A stretch of 64,000 nt of DNA, taken from positions 310,001-374,000 of the forward strand of contig JBFLXA010000001.1 of assembly GCA_040757575.1 (NCBI GenBank). The letters run 5' to 3'. This stretch comes from PFJX01 sp040757575 (GTDB taxonomy: Bacteria; Pseudomonadota; Gammaproteobacteria; Burkholderiales; Thiobacillaceae). A program made the position numbers and the translations under genes. Below the pieces are notes generated by a model. The model saw only the letters and a list, made by a program, of their open reading frames with translations, had not been told where the DNA came from and searched no databases. This document shows, one piece after another, positions 1-7,979 of the stretch (the first letter of the stretch is position 1; each line of letters begins with the position of its first letter).

Positions 1-1
1 C

Positions 2-73
2 CCGGTCACAGACGCCCAGCAGGCCCGGGCCGCCCTGGTGGCCCTGGCCCAGTCCTGCAGAACACCGGCATGA
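2..73 (+). CDS. C-terminal fragment of an unidentified protein (5' truncated)
   Basis: An open frame enters from the left edge and gives 23 codons ending in ALVALAQSCRTPA before a TGA at 71-73. That stop overlaps the ATG of the next gene in an ATGA arrangement, which supports real translation. DUF2069 genes in related bacteria often follow a WrbA-type or ArsC-type gene, but too little is left to identify this one. Confidence 0.4.
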   Translation, partial: PVTDAQQARAALVALAQSCRTPA

Positions 74-423
74 GTCCGGCCCTGCTCCAGGCGCTGGCCT
101 CCGCCAGCCTCATTGGCCTGATCCTCCTGGGCCTGGCCTGGGAGCTCTGGCTGGCCCCCTTGCGCCCCGGGGGCACCTGGCTGGTGCTGAAGATCGTACC
201 CTTGCTCATTCCTCTGTTCGGCATCCTGCGGGGCAAGCTCTACACCTACCGCTGGTCCACCCTGCTGGTCTGGCTGTATTTCACCGAGGGCAGCGTGCGC
301 GCCTGGACAGATCCCCCTCCTGGCGCCTGGCTGGGTCTGGTGGAAGTGGGGCTGTCCCTGGTCTTTTTTGTGGCTGCGGCCTGGTACACCCGTAAGGCGA
401 AAACCCCACACCAGCCGACTTGA
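70..423 (+). CDS. DUF2069 family inner-membrane protein
   Basis: This 117-residue protein is almost entirely hydrophobic, with about four predicted membrane segments (roughly residues 7-25, 35-50, 58-75 and 85-107). The pattern GTWLVLKIVPLLIPLFGILRG followed by YTYRW and a TDPP stretch is characteristic of the DUF2069 family of small proteobacterial membrane proteins. The function of the family is unknown. The start overlaps the stop of the preceding frame by ATGA, so the two are probably translationally coupled. Its own stop codon lies inside the FNR-type box that serves the next gene. Confidence 0.75.
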   Translation: MSPALLQALASASLIGLILLGLAWELWLAPLRPGGTWLVLKIVPLLIPLFGILRGKLYTYRWSTLLVWLYFTEGSVRAWTDPPPGAWLGLVEVGLSLVFFVAAAWYTRKAKTPHQPT

Positions 424-461
424 CCGACATCAAATGTCGGACATGGATATCCAGATAGGAT
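420..461 (+). promoter_or_regulatory. FNR/ANR-type box with class II promoter upstream of the CxxCH membrane protein
   Basis: TTGACCGACATCAA at 420-433 matches the FNR/ANR consensus TTGAT-N4-ATCAA in nine of ten defined bases and overlaps the DUF2069 stop codon. A TAGGAT -10 element at 456-461 predicts a start near 468. That places the box centre close to -41.5, the classic class II activation position. A perfect 7-bp dyad (CCGACAT, 3-nt loop, ATGTCGG; 424-440) overlaps the right half of the box and might bind a second regulator. Confidence 0.6.
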
Positions 462-522
462 GCATTCTGTTAGATTAGCGCCCGCTTATATATCCCTCAC
501 TTCAGGAGTCCAGGAGCAGCCG

Positions 523-1302
523 ATGACCAACATCAATTTCGTCCATTTCAAATTCCTGCCCATGTCCATGCGGGTGCTGTTCAGCATGGTGCTGATCGTT
601 TTCGGCACGGGCTATCTCATGGCCATGATCCAGGTATGGGAAAACCATGCGGGCAAGGATGGCAAGCCCATGCTGACCGCCAAGGACTTGATGATCTCCT
701 ACAGCGGCAATCCGGAAGGCACCAAGATGGAAGCCGCCCTGCGGGCCTCCATGGCTGACATGCTGCCCGCAGAAAAGCGCGAGGTCCTGTTCAACTGGCT
801 CCATGCCGGTGCCCCCCAGGACCAGTTTGAAAGCACCGCCAATCCCATCATCCAGGAACACTGCGTGATGTGCCACAACCCGGATGCCAACCCCCACCTG
901 CCTAACTTCACCAGCTATGAAGGGGTTTCCAAGGTCACCGCCAAGGACGAAGGCATGACCATCCACACCCTGGTGCGGGTATCCCACATCCACCTGTTCT
1001 CCATCACCTTCATCTTCTTCATCGTCGGCTACATCTTCACCCACGCCTATGTGCGCCCCACCTGGCTGAAGTGTGCATTGATTGCTGCACCTTTTGTCGT
1101 GCTGCTCACCGACGTGGCATCCTGGTACCTCACTAAGGTCTGGTCTGGCTTTGCCTGGGTGGTGATTGGAAGTGGTGCCATCATGGGCATGTCCTTCGCT
1201 GCCATGTGGTTCATTTCCATGTGGCAGATGTGGATCGGCAAGGTACCCACCGAAGTCTCAGACAAAGGTGGCCAGGTACCTTGCGTTCACATGGATAACT
1301 GA
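523..1302 (+). CDS. Membrane protein with a single CxxCH haem c-binding motif, function unknown
   Basis: The chosen ATG at 523 has a good GGAG-type ribosome site (within 512-516). An upstream in-frame ATG at 460 lacks one and precedes the predicted transcription start. The 259-residue product has an N-terminal membrane segment (about 16-36), a periplasmic stretch of about 110 residues containing C114-V-M-C117-H118 for covalent haem, and three further membrane segments rich in histidine and aromatics (RVSHIHLFSITFIFF near 152-166). This suggests a small membrane-bound cytochrome that carries electrons. The family is not one I can name. The FNR-type promoter suggests use under low oxygen or anaerobiosis. 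A terminator follows directly, so the gene is monocistronic. Confidence 0.7.
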   Translation: MTNINFVHFKFLPMSMRVLFSMVLIVFGTGYLMAMIQVWENHAGKDGKPMLTAKDLMISYSGNPEGTKMEAALRASMADMLPAEKREVLFNWLHAGAPQDQFESTANPIIQEHCVMCHNPDANPHLPNFTSYEGVSKVTAKDEGMTIHTLVRVSHIHLFSITFIFFIVGYIFTHAYVRPTWLKCALIAAPFVVLLTDVASWYLTKVWSGFAWVVIGSGAIMGMSFAAMWFISMWQMWIGKVPTEVSDKGGQVPCVHMDN

Positions 1303-1322
1303 GGCCCCGGGGCCAGAAAAAA

Positions 1323-1347
1323 GGGCAGCCCACGGGCTGCCCTTTTT
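1323..1347. terminator. Bidirectional intrinsic terminator
   Basis: GGGCAGCC and GGCTGCCC pair across a CACG loop, followed by TTTTT on the plus strand. A run of A before the stem provides the T tract on the minus strand. It separates the convergent cytochrome-like gene and leuA. Confidence 0.85.
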
Positions 1348-1367
1348 ATTTCATCCGCCGTGCCAGC

Positions 1368-2903
1368 TCATACCTGGGGGTGGGCCCTTTCCTCGGCGCT
1401 GAACAGTTTGTTCAGGGCATTCAGGTAAGCTTTGGCGGAGGCGATGACGATGTCCGTATCTGCCCCCAGGCCGTTGACGATGCGGCCCCCCTTGGACAGA
1501 CGCACGGTCACTTCTCCCTGGGCATCCGTACCCGTGGTGATATTGTTGACGGAGTAGAGCAGCAGGTCCGTGCCGCTGGCCACCATCTTCTCGATGGCCT
1601 TGAAGGAGGCATCCACCGGCCCGCCTCCGTCCGCATCGGCCCGCAACTCCTCGCCGTTGTCGGACAGCACCACCTGGGCATGGGGGGTCTCACCGGTTTC
1701 GGAACAGACCCGGAGTGAAGCCAGCTTGAAGCGGTCGCAGGATTCGAAGGTGGCATCGTCGGACACCAGGGCGTGGAGGTCCTCGTCGAAGATCTCGTGC
1801 TTCTTGTCCGCCAGGTCCTTGAAGCGGGCGAAGGCGGCGTTCCAGTCTTCTTCCGTGGCCAGTTCGATGCCAAGTTCCTTGAGGCGGGTCTTGAAGGCGT
1901 TGCGGCCGGAATGCTTGCCCAGCACCATCTTGTTGGCGGTCCAGCCCACATCCTCGGCCCGCATGATCTCGTAGGTTTCCCGGTGCTTCAGCACCCCGTC
2001 CTGATGGATGCCGGACTCATGGGCGAAGGCATTGGCGCCGACAATGGCCTTGTTGGGCTGCACCGCAAAGCCGGTGATGCCGGACACCAGCCGGGAGGCA
2101 GGCACGATCTGGGTGGTATCGATGCGGGTTTCACAAGGGAAGATGTCCTGGCGGGTACGCACTGCCATGACTATCTCCTCCAGGGCGGCGTTGCCCGCCC
2201 GCTCCCCCAGGCCGTTGACGGTGCATTCCACCTGACGAGCGCCGTTGAGCACCGCCGAAAGGGAGTTGGCCACCGCCAGGCCAAGGTCATTGTGGCAATG
2301 GACGGAGAAGATGGCCTTGTCAGAGTTGGGGATGCGCTCCCTCAGGGTGCGGATCAATTCGCCAAACTGGCTGGGCAGGGCATAGCCCACCGTATCGGGA
2401 ATGTTGAGGGTACGGGCGCCGGCATCGATGACCGCTTCCAGCACCCGGCAGAGGAAATCCGGATCGGAACGGCCCGCATCCTCCGGGGAGAACTCCACGT
2501 TGTCCGTGAACTGACGCGCCCATTTGACCGCTTTCACTGCCTGTTCCACCACCTGGTCCGGCGTCATGCGCAGCTTCTTTTCCATATGGATGGGGCTGGT
2601 GGCGATGAAGGTATGGATGCGGCCGGAGTTGGCCCCCTTCAGGGCCTCGCCGGCCCGGGCGATGTCTTTTTCCAGGGCCCGGGCCAGGCCACATACCGTG
2701 CTGTCCCGGATGCTGTCCGCCACCGCCTTCACCGACTCGAAATCGCCATTGCTGGCGGCGGGAAAGCCCGCCTCGATCACGTCCACCCGCATGCGTTCGA
2801 GCTGCTTGGCGATACGGACCTTTTCTTCCTTGGTCATGGACGCCCCGGGGCTCTGTTCGCCGTCCCGCAGGGTGGTGTCGAAAATGATCAGTGAGTCTTT
2901 CAT
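1368..2903 (-). CDS. leuA: 2-isopropylmalate synthase
   Basis: This 511-residue enzyme condenses acetyl-CoA with 2-oxoisovalerate, the first committed step of leucine synthesis in the cytoplasm. The N-terminal IIFDTTLRDGEQSPGASM motif supplies the catalytic metal-binding aspartate, and SVHCHNDLG and a later ESGIHQDG motif complete the HMGL-like TIM barrel. A C-terminal LeuA dimer/allosteric domain (about 385-511) should mediate leucine feedback. I start at the ATG at 2903 because the conserved MKDSLIIFDTT begins there and TGGAG lies just upstream. The in-frame ATG 18 nt earlier adds only six unconserved residues. It is the last gene of the ilv-psd-pssA-leuA run. Confidence 0.95.
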   Translation of the reverse strand: MKDSLIIFDTTLRDGEQSPGASMTKEEKVRIAKQLERMRVDVIEAGFPAASNGDFESVKAVADSIRDSTVCGLARALEKDIARAGEALKGANSGRIHTFIATSPIHMEKKLRMTPDQVVEQAVKAVKWARQFTDNVEFSPEDAGRSDPDFLCRVLEAVIDAGARTLNIPDTVGYALPSQFGELIRTLRERIPNSDKAIFSVHCHNDLGLAVANSLSAVLNGARQVECTVNGLGERAGNAALEEIVMAVRTRQDIFPCETRIDTTQIVPASRLVSGITGFAVQPNKAIVGANAFAHESGIHQDGVLKHRETYEIMRAEDVGWTANKMVLGKHSGRNAFKTRLKELGIELATEEDWNAAFARFKDLADKKHEIFDEDLHALVSDDATFESCDRFKLASLRVCSETGETPHAQVVLSDNGEELRADADGGGPVDASFKAIEKMVASGTDLLLYSVNNITTGTDAQGEVTVRLSKGGRIVNGLGADTDIVIASAKAYLNALNKLFSAEERAHPQV

Positions 2904-2957
2904 GGTGCACTCCATACACACGCAATACCGGGCCGGGATGCTTCCCGTCCCTCAGGC

Positions 2958-3740
2958 TCAGGGCGCCGGGTCTTCACCCCGCGGCTTGGGGCCCAGACGC
3001 CGTTTAATCCATAGCAGGTAGCCTGAGACCCCATAGGCCAGGAACAGGACGAACAATACGATGGGGGGATCGATGGACACCAGACTGAAGGCCAGGGCCA
3101 CAAGAACGATGACAACGAAGGGCACGCTGCGGCGCAGGTTGATGTCCTTGCCGCTGTAAAAGCGGAAATTGGAGATCATGGACAAGCCGGCAAACAGGGT
3201 GAGCGCCCAGGCGAAGCCGCGCACGTCGTCGCCCGCCACCTGATTATCCACCAGCACCCAGACGAAGCTGGCCACCAGGGCAGCGGCCGAGGGGCTGGGC
3301 ATACCCTGGAACCAGCGCTTGTCCTGTACTGCCAGCATGGTGTTGAAGCGGGCCAGGCGCAGGGCAGCCCCGGCACAATAGACGAAGGCTGCGATCCAGC
3401 CCAGCTTACCCATGCCTTGCAGGGCAAAGCTGTAGATCACCAGGGCCGGTGCCACGCCAAAGGACACCATGTCGGAGAGGGAATCGTATTCGGCCCCGAA
3501 GGCACTCTGGGTATTGGTCAGCCGGGCTACCCGGCCGTCCAGCCCATCCAGCACCATGGCCACGAAAATGGCGATGGCCGCCTGCTCGAAATGGCCGTTC
3601 ATGGCCTGCACGATGGCATAGAAGCCAGCGAAGAGGGCCCCCGTGGTGAACAGGTTGGGCAGCAGATAAATGCCCCGGCGGCGGGGTTTGCCTTCTTCCT
3701 CAGGGGACTCGGGGTCCGGGCCGGCCTGACTGTCCGTCAT
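2958..3740 (-). CDS. pssA: CDP-diacylglycerol-serine O-phosphatidyltransferase
   Basis: This 260-residue membrane enzyme makes phosphatidylserine from CDP-diacylglycerol and serine. The CDP-alcohol phosphatidyltransferase signature DG-x2-AR-x8-G-x3-D-x3-D is visible around residues 65-90 (DGLDGRVAR, then GAEYDSLSD). Several membrane helices follow and the C-terminus is basic. This is the integral-membrane (type II) PssA and not the peripheral enterobacterial form. It starts three bases after psd, the next enzyme of the pathway, so the two are co-expressed. Confidence 0.93.
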   Translation of the reverse strand: MTDSQAGPDPESPEEEGKPRRRGIYLLPNLFTTGALFAGFYAIVQAMNGHFEQAAIAIFVAMVLDGLDGRVARLTNTQSAFGAEYDSLSDMVSFGVAPALVIYSFALQGMGKLGWIAAFVYCAGAALRLARFNTMLAVQDKRWFQGMPSPSAAALVASFVWVLVDNQVAGDDVRGFAWALTLFAGLSMISNFRFYSGKDINLRRSVPFVVIVLVALAFSLVSIDPPIVLFVLFLAYGVSGYLLWIKRRLGPKPRGEDPAP

Positions 3741-3743
3741 GGA

Positions 3744-4427
3744 TCAGAGCTGGGCCAGCACATCGCTGGAGGCGTGCACCTTGTCCCCGATGGCCACTCG
3801 GGGACGGGCATCGGTGGGCAGGTAGACGTCCACCCGGGAGCCAAAGCGGATGAATCCGTAGCGCTGCCCCCGGCTGAGGGTGGCACCGGGCTCCACGTAG
3901 CAGAGGATGCGCCGGGCGATGAGGCCGGCCACCTGGACGCTGGTCACATCCTTGCCGTCCGGGGTACGAAACCAGACCGCATTGCGCTCGTTCTCGGTGG
4001 AGGCCTTGGCCAGGTCCGCGTTGATGAACTTGCCCGGGTTGTACCAGCGGCCTTTGACCTCGCCATCCACCGGGGCCCGGTTGGAATGGACGTTGAACAC
4101 GTTCATGAACACGCTGATCTTAAGGGCCCGGCGCTGAAGCCAGGGATCGTCCGTTTCTTCCACGGCGACGATGCGACCGTCGGCCGGCGACAACACCAGG
4201 CCTTCACCGATGGGAGCGATACGGGCCGGATCACGGAAGAACTGCAAGACAAACAAGACGATGATCCAGACCGGCGCTGCCCAGGCCCAGCCGGCCAATA
4301 CGGTCACAGCAACCGCCGCGACCAGGGACAAGGCAAGAAAGGGCCAGCCTTCCCGGGCAATGATCGGGTGGGGCCAGGGGGCTTTGGAGGGAGGAACGAG
4401 ACCGATGCACATGGGTTCGACAGGCAT
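3744..4427 (-). CDS. psd: Phosphatidylserine decarboxylase proenzyme
   Basis: The 227-residue product decarboxylates phosphatidylserine to phosphatidylethanolamine. Visible signatures are HPIIAREGWPFL, a hydrophobic anchor (about 35-60), FFRDP, ADGRIVAVEE, the NVFNVHSNRAPVDG motif, and RFGSRVD, where cleavage before Ser should generate the pyruvoyl group. The size fits the short PSD-A type. No strong ribosome site marks a start, so the true start may be a few codons downstream of the first ATG. It sits directly upstream of pssA. Confidence 0.9.
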   Translation of the reverse strand: MPVEPMCIGLVPPSKAPWPHPIIAREGWPFLALSLVAAVAVTVLAGWAWAAPVWIIVLFVLQFFRDPARIAPIGEGLVLSPADGRIVAVEETDDPWLQRRALKISVFMNVFNVHSNRAPVDGEVKGRWYNPGKFINADLAKASTENERNAVWFRTPDGKDVTSVQVAGLIARRILCYVEPGATLSRGQRYGFIRFGSRVDVYLPTDARPRVAIGDKVHASSDVLAQL

Positions 4428-4493
4428 GGGGCGAGAGACACCCGGCGAGACGGGGTTACACGTCTCTCACCGGCACTCTCACGCCTCACGACA

Positions 4494-5510
4494 TCAGTTG
4501 CGGCTCTTGTCCACCAGCTTGTTGGCCTTGATCCAGGGCATCATCTCGCGCAGCTTCTCGCCGGTCACCTCGATGGGGTGGGCGGCGTTCAGGCGGCGGC
4601 GAGCCGTCATGGAGGGGTAATTGGTCTTTCCCTCATTGATGAACATCTTGGCGTACTCGCCAGACTGGATGCGCTTCAGGGCGTTGCGCATGGCGGCGCG
4701 GGACTGCTCGTTGATCACTTCGGTGCCGGTGACGTACTCGCCATATTCCGCGTTGTTGGAAATGGAGTAGTTCATGTTGGCAATGCCGCCCTCGTACATC
4801 AGGTCGACGATCAGCTTCAGTTCATGCAGGCACTCGAAGTAGGCCATCTCGGGGGCGTAGCCAGCCTCGGTGAGGGTCTCGAAACCCATCTTCACCAGTT
4901 CCACGGCACCACCGCACAGCACGGCCTGCTCGCCGAACAGGTCGGTCTCGGTCTCATCCTTGAATGTGGTCTCGATGATGCCGGTGCGACCGCCACCGAT
5001 GGCAGCAGCGTAGGACAGGGCCATGTCCTTGGCCTTGCCGGAGGCGTCCTGGTACACAGCGATCAGGTCGGGAATGCCACCGCCCTTGACGTACTCGGAA
5101 CGCACGGTGTGGCCGGGGGCCTTAGGGGCGATCATGATCACGTCCAGGTCCGCGCGGGGCACGATCTGGTTGTAATGGATGCAGAAGCCGTGGGCGAAAG
5201 CCAGGGCAGCACCCTTCTTGATGTTGGGCTCGATCTCGTTGCGGTAGACGTCGGGCTGGAGCTCGTCCGGCACCAGCATCATCACCACGTCCGCATCCTT
5301 GACGGCGGCATCGATTTCCTTGACGTTCAGGCCCGCCTTCTTGGCCTTGTCCCAGGAGGCGCCCCCCTTGCGCAGGCCCACCGTGACCTTGGCACCGGAG
5401 TCCTTCAGGTTGTTGGCATGGGCGTGGCCCTGGGAACCGTAGCCGACGATGGTGACCTTCTTCTTCTTGATCAGGGACAGGTCGCAGTCTTTTTCGTAGT
5501 AAATCTTCAT
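4494..5510 (-). CDS. ilvC: Ketol-acid reductoisomerase (NADP+)
   Basis: This 338-residue protein is the class I (short) enzyme that isomerises and reduces acetolactate or acetohydroxybutyrate. The N-terminal nucleotide-binding motif VGYGSQGHAHANNL, the metal site region FGEQAVLCGG, and the C-terminal ISNNAEYGEY motif are all present. A ribosome site (AAAGGA) precedes the ATG. It follows ilvN by 19 nt and completes the three-gene isoleucine/valine core. Confidence 0.96.
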   Translation of the reverse strand: MKIYYEKDCDLSLIKKKKVTIVGYGSQGHAHANNLKDSGAKVTVGLRKGGASWDKAKKAGLNVKEIDAAVKDADVVMMLVPDELQPDVYRNEIEPNIKKGAALAFAHGFCIHYNQIVPRADLDVIMIAPKAPGHTVRSEYVKGGGIPDLIAVYQDASGKAKDMALSYAAAIGGGRTGIIETTFKDETETDLFGEQAVLCGGAVELVKMGFETLTEAGYAPEMAYFECLHELKLIVDLMYEGGIANMNYSISNNAEYGEYVTGTEVINEQSRAAMRNALKRIQSGEYAKMFINEGKTNYPSMTARRRLNAAHPIEVTGEKLREMMPWIKANKLVDKSRN

Positions 5511-5529
5511 GGGAGATCCTTTCTGACTA

Positions 5530-6024
5530 TCAAACTTTCATGATGCGGTCGCCCCGGCCGATGCCGGAGGCGCCGGTGCGTACGGTTTCCAGGATGGCGG
5601 AGGGCTCCAGGGCTTCCAGGAATGCGTCCAGCTTGGAGCCTGGGCCGGTCAATTCAATGGTGTAGGTCTTGTCCGCCACGTCGATGACCCGACCCCGGAA
5701 TATGTCGGCCATGCGCTTCATTTCTTCCCGCAGCTCGGGGGTATGGGTGCGCACCTTCACCAACATGAGCTCCCGCTCTATGTGGCTGCCGTCGGACAGG
5801 TCCTGGATCTTGACGATGTCCACCAGCTTGTTGAGCTGCTTGGTGATCTGTTCGATGACATCGTCGGAACCCCGGGTGACGATGGTCATGCGGGACAGGG
5901 TGGCATCTTCGGTGGGCGCCACGGTGAGGGATTCGATGTTGTAGCCCCGGGCAGAAAACAGGCCCGCCACCCGGGACAGGGCACCGGCCTCGTTTTCCAT
6001 GAGTAGGGAGATGATGTGTCGCAT
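5530..6024 (-). CDS. ilvN: Acetolactate synthase small (regulatory) subunit
   Basis: The 164-residue subunit activates the catalytic subunit and confers valine inhibition. An N-terminal ACT domain begins MRHIISLLMENEAGALSRV and carries the GYNIESLTV motif. The C-terminal half has the typical ELMLVKV stretch that ends the first domain, followed by the second regulatory domain. It begins five bases after the large subunit, which fits assembly of an equimolar complex. Confidence 0.94.
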   Translation of the reverse strand: MRHIISLLMENEAGALSRVAGLFSARGYNIESLTVAPTEDATLSRMTIVTRGSDDVIEQITKQLNKLVDIVKIQDLSDGSHIERELMLVKVRTHTPELREEMKRMADIFRGRVIDVADKTYTIELTGPGSKLDAFLEALEPSAILETVRTGASGIGRGDRIMKV

Positions 6025-6029
6025 GGCCG

Positions 6030-7739
6030 TTACACCAGGATCATTTCAGACAATCCCTTGCCGGCGGGAATCATGGGGTACACGTTTTCCCGGGGATCGG
6101 TGAGGAAGTTGATGAACACCAGACGGTCCTTGTACTTGCCAAAGGCATCCCGCAGAGCAGGCTCCACGTCCTCGGGCTTTTCCACCACCATGCCCACGTG
6201 GCCGTAGGCTTCTGCCAGTTTCACGAAGTCCGGCAGGGAGGTCATGTAGGACTCGGCATAGCGCTCTTCGTAGAAGAACTCCTGCCACTGGCGCACCATG
6301 CCCAGATAGCCGTTGTTAAGCAGGATCACCTTGAGGGGTAGCTTGTGTTCCAGGCAGGTGGAAAGTTCCTGGATGTTCATCTGGATGCTGCCCTCGCCGG
6401 TGACGCAGGCCACCATGGCTTCCGGATGGGCAAACTGCACGCCCATGGCGGCGGGCAGGCCGAAGCCCATGGTGCCCAGGCCGCCGGAGTTGATCCAGCG
6501 CCGGGGCTGGTCAAACTTGTAGTATTGGGCGGCCCACATCTGGTGCTGGCCCACGTCAGAAGTGACATAGGCCTGGCCCTGGGTCACTTCGTAGAGCTTT
6601 TCCACCACATATTGAGGCTTGATGACCGTTGTGCTCTTGTCGTACTTGAGGCAGTCCTGGGAACGCCACAACTCGATCTGAGCCCACCAGGCCTTCAGGG
6701 CCTGATCGTCCGGCCTGGCTTTCTCGGCCTTGATGATCTTGATGATTTCGTCCAGCACCTGAGCCACGTCGCCGACGATGGGCACATCCACCTTGACCCG
6801 CTTGGAGATGGAGGAAGGGTCCACATCGATGTGGATGATGCGATGGTGTTCGCTGGCGAAATGCTTCGGGTTACCGATGACCCGGTCATCGAAACGGGCC
6901 CCCACCGCCAGCAACACATCGCAGTGCTGCATGGCCATGTTGGCTTCGTAGGTGCCGTGCATGCCCAGCATACCCAGGAACAGGGGATCGGGAGAAGGGT
7001 AGCCGCCAAGCCCCATGAGGGTATTGGTGACGGGGAAACCCAGCAGGCGGGTCAGCTCGGTGACCTGTTTGGCCGCGTTGCCCAGCACCACGCCACCGCC
7101 GGTGTAGATGATGGGACGCTTGGCCTCCAGCAGCATCTGGGCGGCCTTCTTGATCTGGCCGGAATGCCCCTTGCTGGTGGGGTTGTAGGAGCGCATGGTC
7201 ACGCTCTTGGGATAGTGATACTCGCAGGTGTGCTGGGTGACATCCTTGGGAATATCCACCACCACCGGCCCAGGACGGCCGGTAGCCGCAATGTAGAAAG
7301 CCTTCTTGATGGTTTCGGCCAGATGCCGCACATCCTTCACCAGGAAGTTGTGTTTCACGCAGGGCCGGGTGATGCCAACCGTATCCACTTCCTGAAAGGC
7401 ATCCAAGCCAATGGCCGCCGTGGGCACCTGGCCGGTGATGACCACCATGGGAATGGAGTCCATGTAAGCAGTGGCGATACCGGTGACGGCGTTGGTGGCC
7501 CCCGGGCCGGAGGTCACTATCGCCACCCCCACCTCGCCCGTGCACCGGGCATAGGCATCTGCGGCATGAAGGGCGGCCTGTTCATGACGCACCAGCACAT
7601 GCAGAAAATCGTCCTGCTTGTAGATTTCGTCGTAGATGTTCAGCACGGCCCCGCCGGGGTAACCGAATATGTGCTTCACCCCCTCGTCGCGCAAACAGCG
7701 GACAACGATCTCCGCTCCGGTCAACTCCGTGTCGGCCAT
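6030..7739 (-). CDS. ilvI: Acetolactate synthase large (catalytic) subunit
   Basis: The 569-residue thiamine-diphosphate enzyme condenses pyruvate with itself or with 2-oxobutyrate. The N-terminal domain has GAEIVVRCLRDEGVKHIFGYPGG and the catalytic glutamate in RHEQAALHAADA. The C-terminal domain has the ThDP-binding GEGSIQMN...NNGYLG motif. I start at 7739, where MADTELTGAEIV matches the family N-terminus. The in-frame ATG 81 nt upstream lies before a predicted promoter. It leads the ilv operon. Confidence 0.95.
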   Translation of the reverse strand: MADTELTGAEIVVRCLRDEGVKHIFGYPGGAVLNIYDEIYKQDDFLHVLVRHEQAALHAADAYARCTGEVGVAIVTSGPGATNAVTGIATAYMDSIPMVVITGQVPTAAIGLDAFQEVDTVGITRPCVKHNFLVKDVRHLAETIKKAFYIAATGRPGPVVVDIPKDVTQHTCEYHYPKSVTMRSYNPTSKGHSGQIKKAAQMLLEAKRPIIYTGGGVVLGNAAKQVTELTRLLGFPVTNTLMGLGGYPSPDPLFLGMLGMHGTYEANMAMQHCDVLLAVGARFDDRVIGNPKHFASEHHRIIHIDVDPSSISKRVKVDVPIVGDVAQVLDEIIKIIKAEKARPDDQALKAWWAQIELWRSQDCLKYDKSTTVIKPQYVVEKLYEVTQGQAYVTSDVGQHQMWAAQYYKFDQPRRWINSGGLGTMGFGLPAAMGVQFAHPEAMVACVTGEGSIQMNIQELSTCLEHKLPLKVILLNNGYLGMVRQWQEFFYEERYAESYMTSLPDFVKLAEAYGHVGMVVEKPEDVEPALRDAFGKYKDRLVFINFLTDPRENVYPMIPAGKGLSEMILV

Positions 7740-7770
7740 GGCTTGATATGGATACCTGGAAAAGCTTTGA

Positions 7771-7799
7771 ACACTAGCGATTGCCCATGAGACGGTCAA
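7771..7799 (-). promoter_or_regulatory. Predicted sigma-70 promoter of the ilv operon
   Basis: On the minus strand TTGACC (7794-7799) and TAGTGT (7771-7776) are 17 bp apart, with the ilvI start about 25-30 nt downstream of the predicted transcription start. I see no leader peptide or attenuator hairpin between them. Confidence 0.5.
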
Positions 7800-7820
7800 G
7801 CCAATCCATGGGGGCCACAA

Positions 7821-7851
7821 AACAAAAGGGGTTTGGCCTTCGCCAAACCCC
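7821..7851 (-). terminator. Intrinsic terminator of tRNA-Lys
   Basis: A perfect 10-bp stem (GGGGTTTGGC/GCCAAACCCC, tetraloop) is followed by TTTTGTTTTG on the minus strand, six bases beyond the tRNA 3' end. Confidence 0.85.
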
Positions 7852-7857
7852 TGTATC

Positions 7858-7933
7858 TGGTGGGTGGTGGGGGATTCGAACCCACGACCAACGGATTAAA
7901 AGTCCGCTGCTCTACCAGCTGAGCTAACCACCC
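7858..7933 (-). tRNA. tRNA-Lys (anticodon TTT)
   Basis: This 76-nt cloverleaf has a 7-bp acceptor stem (GGGTGGT/ACCACCC), a D arm (GCTCAGCTGGTAGAGC), the anticodon loop CTTTTAA with TTT, a GGTTCGAATCC T arm and an encoded CCA end. Confidence 0.97.
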
Positions 7934-7946
7934 AGGAAAGCGCGCA

Positions 7947-7975
7947 ATTTTGACAAACAAGCTACGCTGGGTCAA
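7947..7975 (-). promoter_or_regulatory. Predicted promoter of tRNA-Lys
   Basis: On the minus strand TTGACC (7970-7975) and CAAAAT (7947-7952) are spaced 17 bp, ending about 13 nt before the mature tRNA 5' end. The -10 is weak (four of six). It lies just past the stop of the TlpA-like gene. Confidence 0.4.
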
Positions 7976-7979
7976 CCCC

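Noticed and set aside
3417..5543. Plus-strand open frame of 708 codons across pssA, psd and ilvC
   Set aside because: It spans three well-supported minus-strand genes and has shadow composition without motifs.
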